DNA of 9,253 nt. Source: Pseudomonadota bacterium (lineage in GTDB: Bacteria; Pseudomonadota; Gammaproteobacteria; Burkholderiales; Burkholderiaceae_C). The notes beneath the pieces were generated by a model that worked only from the letters and a program-made list of their open reading frames with translations, was not told the DNA's origin and searched no databases. Made by a program: the position numbers and the translations under genes. The DNA lies in contig JAEWBU010000399.1 of assembly GCA_023390985.1 (NCBI GenBank), positions 1-9,253 on the forward strand, read 5' to 3'. This document shows, piece after piece, positions 6,571 to 9,253 of the stretch; the first letter of the stretch is position 1; every line of letters begins with the position of its first letter.

Positions 6571-7040
6571 GCCAGCGCCGAGAAGGCCTTCACCACCTCG
6601 GGCGGTGCCTGCACCAGTTCGATCAGCACGCCCTCGCCGCCGATCGGGAACTCCTCGTTCCCTTTCGGATGCACGAAACAGATATCGAATCCCGCCGCGC
6701 CCTTGCGGATGCCCCCGGGCGCGAATCGCACGCCCTGCTCTTCCAGCCACTTCACCGCCGTGGGCAGGTCGTCGATCCACAGGCCGACGTGGTTGAGCGG
6801 TGTTGTGTGAACGGCGGGCTTCTTCTCGGGGTCCAGCGGCTGCATCAGGTCGACCTCGACCTTGAGCGGGCCGGCGCCCAGCGCGCAGATGTCCTCGTCG
6901 ACGTTCTCGCGCTCGCTGCGGAACGTGCCCGTCACCTCCAGGCCGAACACGTCGACCCAGAGCCTGCGCAGGCGCTGCTTGTCCGGACCGCCGATGGCGA
7001 TCTGCTGCACGCCCAGCACCTTGAACGGCCTGACGCTCAT
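6552..7040 (-). CDS. VOC-family metalloprotein, methylmalonyl-CoA epimerase-like (162 aa)
   Basis: This is a glyoxalase/VOC-fold protein with two beta-alpha-beta3 repeats in one chain (about residues 6-70 and 80-145). Similarity to methylmalonyl-CoA epimerase is seen in VQQIAIGG (11-18), LKVEVDLMQPL (59-69), LNHVGLWIDDL (82-92), CFVHPKG (121-127) and GVLIELVQAP (137-146). Its place directly after pccA supports epimerising (S)- to (R)-methylmalonyl-CoA, the step between propionyl-CoA carboxylase and the mutase. The expected metal ligands are Q13, E62, H84 and E141. Canonical bacterial epimerases have His at the first position, whereas Gln there is found in human glyoxalase I. There is also a short insertion (GNEEFPIGGE, 127-136) before the last strand. 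ATG overlaps the pccA stop as ATGA, and GGAG lies 8 nt upstream. The 3' end overlaps the convergent solute-receptor gene by 19 bp. A lactoylglutathione-lyase-like or unknown CoA-related activity remains possible. Confidence 0.8.
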   Translation of the reverse strand: MSVRPFKVLGVQQIAIGGPDKQRLRRLWVDVFGLEVTGTFRSERENVDEDICALGAGPLKVEVDLMQPLDPEKKPAVHTTPLNHVGLWIDDLPTAVKWLEEQGVRFAPGGIRKGAAGFDICFVHPKGNEEFPIGGEGVLIELVQAPPEVVKAFSALAQSATI

Positions 7041-9088
7041 TTCTCGAACTCCACGATCGGCTGGTCCACCGCGAGCGATTCGCCCTTGGCGGCCAGCACC
7101 TTGCCGACCACGCCGTCCGCCGCGGCGAACAGCACGTTCTCCATCTTCATGGCCTCGATGACGGCGACCCGCTCCCCGGCCTGCACCTTCTGGCCGGGCT
7201 TGACCGCCACGTCCACCAGCAGGCCCGGCATCGGCGAGAGCACGTAGCGGCTCATGTCCGGCGGCGCCTTGTAGGGCATGAGCGCATGCAGTTCGGCGGT
7301 GCGCGGCGTCATCACCATCGCCACCAGGCGCGTGCCGTCGTGGCTGATGGCCGTGGCCAGCGGGTTCTTGCCGACGCCGCGCTCCACCAGCGCGGAGAAC
7401 GGCTTGCCGCCCACCGTGCCGCGGATGCGCGAGGCGCCCAGGTGCCAGGTGCTGCAGATCTCGTAGCGCTTTCCGTTGGTCTCGACCACGCTGGAGCCGG
7501 ACACGGCCTGGTAGTCCGACACCTTGGCGGCCTGCTGTTCGTTGCGGCCGCCCTCGCCGATCTTGACCACGACGTAGTCGCCGCCGACGCGGAACTCATG
7601 GCCGCGCATCTGGCCGCTGATGCCGGCCGAGCGCTGCAGCGCGCGGCGGTTGACGTAGGCGGCCAGCGCCACCAGGAAGTCGGGATCGGCGTGCGCCACG
7701 TCCTCGGCCCGGAAGCCCTTGCCGTAGTGCTCGGCGATGAAGCCGGTGTTGAAGTCGCCGGCCACGAACTTCGGATGCGCCAGCAGCGCCGCCTGGAACG
7801 GCACGTTGCTCGAGATGCCGCGGATCACGAAGCCGTTCAGCGCTTCGCGCATCTTGGCAATGGCGTCGTTGCGGTCGGCGCCGTGCACGATGAGCTTGGC
7901 GATCATCGAGTCGTAGTGCATCGGGATCTCGCCGCCCTCGGCGACGCCCGTGTCCACGCGCACGCCCAGCAGGTGCTCGGTGTCGCCCGCCCACATGCTT
8001 TCTTTCGGCGGCTGGAACCGCACCAGCCTGCCCGTCGAAGGCAGGAAGTTGCGGAACGGGTCCTCGGCGTTGATGCGGCACTCGATCGCCCAGCCGTTGC
8101 GCTTCACGTCGCCTTGCGCGAGCGGCAGCTTCTCGCCGGCCGCCACGCGGATCATCAGCTCCACCAGGTCCACGCCGGTGATGCACTCGGTGACCGGGTG
8201 CTCCACCTGCAGCCGCGTGTTCATCTCCAGGAAGTAGAACGACTGGTCCTTGCCGACCACGAACTCCACCGTGCCGGCGCTCTGGTACTTCACCGCCTTG
8301 GCCAGCGCGACCGCCTGTTCGCCCATCGCCTTGCGCGTCGCGTCGCTGATGAAGGGCGACGGCGCCTCCTCGATCACCTTCTGGTGGCGACGCTGGATCG
8401 AGCACTCGCGCTCGTTGAGGTAGATCACGTTTCCGTGCGCGTCGCCCAGCACCTGGATCTCGATGTGGCGCGGCTCCTCGACGAACTTCTCGATGAACAC
8501 GCGGTCGTCGCCGAAGCTGTTGCGCGCCTCGTTGCGGCAGGAGTCGAAACCCTCGCTCGCCTCCTTGTCGTTCCAGGCCACGCGCAGGCCCTTGCCGCCG
8601 CCGCCCGCGCTGGCCTTGATCATCACCGGGTAGCCGATGTCCCTGGCGATCTGCACCGCGCGGTCGGCCGACTCGATGGCGTCGTTCCAGCCGGGGATGG
8701 TGTTGACCTTCGCTTCCCTGGCCAGCTTCTTGGAGGCGATCTTGTCGCCCATGGCCGCGATCGAGTGGTGCTTGGGCCCGATGAAGGTGATGCCCTCCTC
8801 CTCGACCTTGCGCGAGAACTCCTCGTTCTCGGACAGGAAGCCGTAGCCCGGATGCACCGCCTGCGCGCCCGTCTTCCTGCACGCTTCGATGATGCGGTCC
8901 ATGCGCAGGTAGCTCTCGCGGCTGGGCGCGGGGCCGATGTGCACCGCCTCGTCGGCCAGGCGCACGTGGCGGGCATCGCGGTCGGCATCGGAACAGACGG
9001 CCACCGTCTTGATGCCCATCTTCTTGGCCGTCTTGATGACGCGGCAGGCGATCTCGCCGCGGTTGGCGATCAGGATCTTGTCGAACAT
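7037..9088 (-). CDS. pccA: Propionyl-CoA carboxylase alpha subunit (biotin carboxylase + biotin carrier), 683 aa
   Basis: This subunit carboxylates its own biotin with ATP and bicarbonate; PccB then transfers CO2 to propionyl-CoA, giving (S)-methylmalonyl-CoA. The biotin carboxylase domain is at about 1-450: FDKILIANRGEIACRV (2-17), the ATP-grasp loop SAGGGGKG (160-167), K116, K158, H208 and K237 at positions equivalent to the E. coli AccC ATP-site residues, and EMNTRLQVEHPVTE (288-301) with E288, N290 and R292. R338 is the expected catalytic arginine. A linking region of about 450-610 corresponds to the BT domain of PCC alpha chains. The biotinyl domain at about 615-683 has EAMKMEN (645-651), and K648, 35 residues before the C-terminus, is the biotin site. 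The length fits PccA (about 665-700 aa) and excludes short AccC (about 450 aa). AGGAG lies 9 nt before the ATG. The gap to pccB is 22 nt. Acetyl-CoA or broad acyl-CoA use cannot be ruled out. Confidence 0.94.
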   Translation of the reverse strand: MFDKILIANRGEIACRVIKTAKKMGIKTVAVCSDADRDARHVRLADEAVHIGPAPSRESYLRMDRIIEACRKTGAQAVHPGYGFLSENEEFSRKVEEEGITFIGPKHHSIAAMGDKIASKKLAREAKVNTIPGWNDAIESADRAVQIARDIGYPVMIKASAGGGGKGLRVAWNDKEASEGFDSCRNEARNSFGDDRVFIEKFVEEPRHIEIQVLGDAHGNVIYLNERECSIQRRHQKVIEEAPSPFISDATRKAMGEQAVALAKAVKYQSAGTVEFVVGKDQSFYFLEMNTRLQVEHPVTECITGVDLVELMIRVAAGEKLPLAQGDVKRNGWAIECRINAEDPFRNFLPSTGRLVRFQPPKESMWAGDTEHLLGVRVDTGVAEGGEIPMHYDSMIAKLIVHGADRNDAIAKMREALNGFVIRGISSNVPFQAALLAHPKFVAGDFNTGFIAEHYGKGFRAEDVAHADPDFLVALAAYVNRRALQRSAGISGQMRGHEFRVGGDYVVVKIGEGGRNEQQAAKVSDYQAVSGSSVVETNGKRYEICSTWHLGASRIRGTVGGKPFSALVERGVGKNPLATAISHDGTRLVAMVMTPRTAELHALMPYKAPPDMSRYVLSPMPGLLVDVAVKPGQKVQAGERVAVIEAMKMENVLFAAADGVVGKVLAAKGESLAVDQPIVEFEK

Positions 9089-9097
9089 GTCTTGTCT

Positions 9098-9102
9098 CTC
9101 CT
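9098..9102 (-). promoter_or_regulatory. Shine-Dalgarno of pccA
   Basis: AGGAG on the minus strand is 9 nt from the ATG at 9088 and sits in the 22-nt gap after the pccB stop. It confirms this start and same-transcript placement with pccB. Confidence 0.75.
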
Positions 9103-9110
9103 GGTCCTGA

Positions 9111-9253
9111 TCAGAGCGGGATGTTGCCGTGCTTGCGCCACGGGTTCTCGAGCTTCTTGTCGCGCAGCATCACCAGCGAGCGGCAGATCCGCTTGCGGGT
9201 CTCGTGCGGCAGGATCACGTCGTCGATGAAGCCGCGCGCGCCGGCCACGAACG
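9111..9253 (-). CDS. pccB: Propionyl-CoA carboxylase beta subunit, C-terminal fragment (window edge)
   Basis: I translated the last 46 codons plus TGA by hand; the gene continues beyond the right edge. The peptide contains GFIDDVILPHETRKRI followed by a terminal PWRKHGNIPL. The ending WRKHxNIPL and the PHETRKRI segment are characteristic of PccB/acyl-CoA carboxylase carboxyltransferase chains, including mitochondrial PCCB. This subunit binds propionyl-CoA and accepts CO2 from biotin on PccA. It lies 22 nt upstream of pccA in the same direction, so the two very likely share a transcript. Only the C-terminus is seen, so acyl-CoA specificity cannot be judged, but the downstream PccA-length partner and epimerase-like gene favour propionyl-CoA. 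Confidence 0.92.
   Translation of the reverse strand, partial: FVAGARGFIDDVILPHETRKRICRSLVMLRDKKLENPWRKHGNIPL

Noticed and set aside
5566..6780. 404-codon minus-strand open frame opposite the solute-receptor gene
   Set aside because: Shadow of the receptor gene continuing out of frame into the VOC gene. The receptor has a signal peptide, promoter-like element and family motifs.
7286..9229. 647-codon plus-strand open frame opposite pccA
   Set aside because: Same shadow composition, and it crosses the pccA/pccB boundary. The minus-strand frame has complete biotin carboxylase and biotinyl motifs.

Overview
The window is very GC-rich, densely coded and read mostly from the minus strand. It looks like the chromosome of a betaproteobacterium, probably Burkholderiales (Comamonadaceae-like). 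The grounds are the codon use, an orphan Bug-type tripartite-tricarboxylate substrate-binding protein, a propionyl-CoA carboxylase operon followed by a VOC protein, and a TAGAAT-type -10 box. The taxonomic call is inference. No mobile element, CRISPR array, tRNA or rRNA is visible.

Layout, right to left along the minus strand. (1) 9253-6552: the 3' end of pccB (PCC beta, carboxyltransferase), a complete pccA (biotin carboxylase plus biotin carrier, 683 aa) and a 162-aa VOC/methylmalonyl-CoA-epimerase-like protein. pccA and the VOC gene overlap by ATGA, so this is one operon for propionyl-CoA to methylmalonyl-CoA. (2) 5611-6570: the only plus-strand gene, an exported TTT/Bug solute receptor. 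It runs convergently into the VOC gene, with a 19-bp tail overlap, and divergently from the next gene. (3) 5552-4515: a PLP enzyme of the D-cysteine desulfhydrase / ACC deaminase family. (4) 4376-2: a three-gene operon encoding a 2-oxoacid:acceptor oxidoreductase. It comprises a GltD-like FAD/NAD(P)H subunit with a C-terminal two-cluster ferredoxin region, a fused gamma-alpha subunit, and a TPP-binding beta subunit cut by the left edge. Both internal junctions are ATGA overlaps.

How the parts may work together. The kor-like operon should oxidise a 2-oxoacid to an acyl-CoA and pass electrons through Fe-S clusters to FAD and NAD(P). The architecture resembles the three-subunit 2-oxoglutarate:NADP+ oxidoreductases described from Thauera/Azoarcus. 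The PLP enzyme makes a 2-oxoacid (pyruvate, or 2-oxobutyrate from some substrates), and the pcc operon consumes propionyl-CoA. A chain amino acid -> 2-oxoacid -> acyl-CoA -> methylmalonyl-CoA is therefore possible but untested. The genes are well-known families. The points worth a second look are the combination, the Gln/Glu/His/Glu metal set of the VOC protein, the TTG start of the FAD subunit and the compact divergent and convergent junctions.

Non-coding DNA is scarce. The two longest gaps are 4377-4514, which holds a GC hairpin and a ribosome binding site, and 5553-5610, a divergent promoter region.
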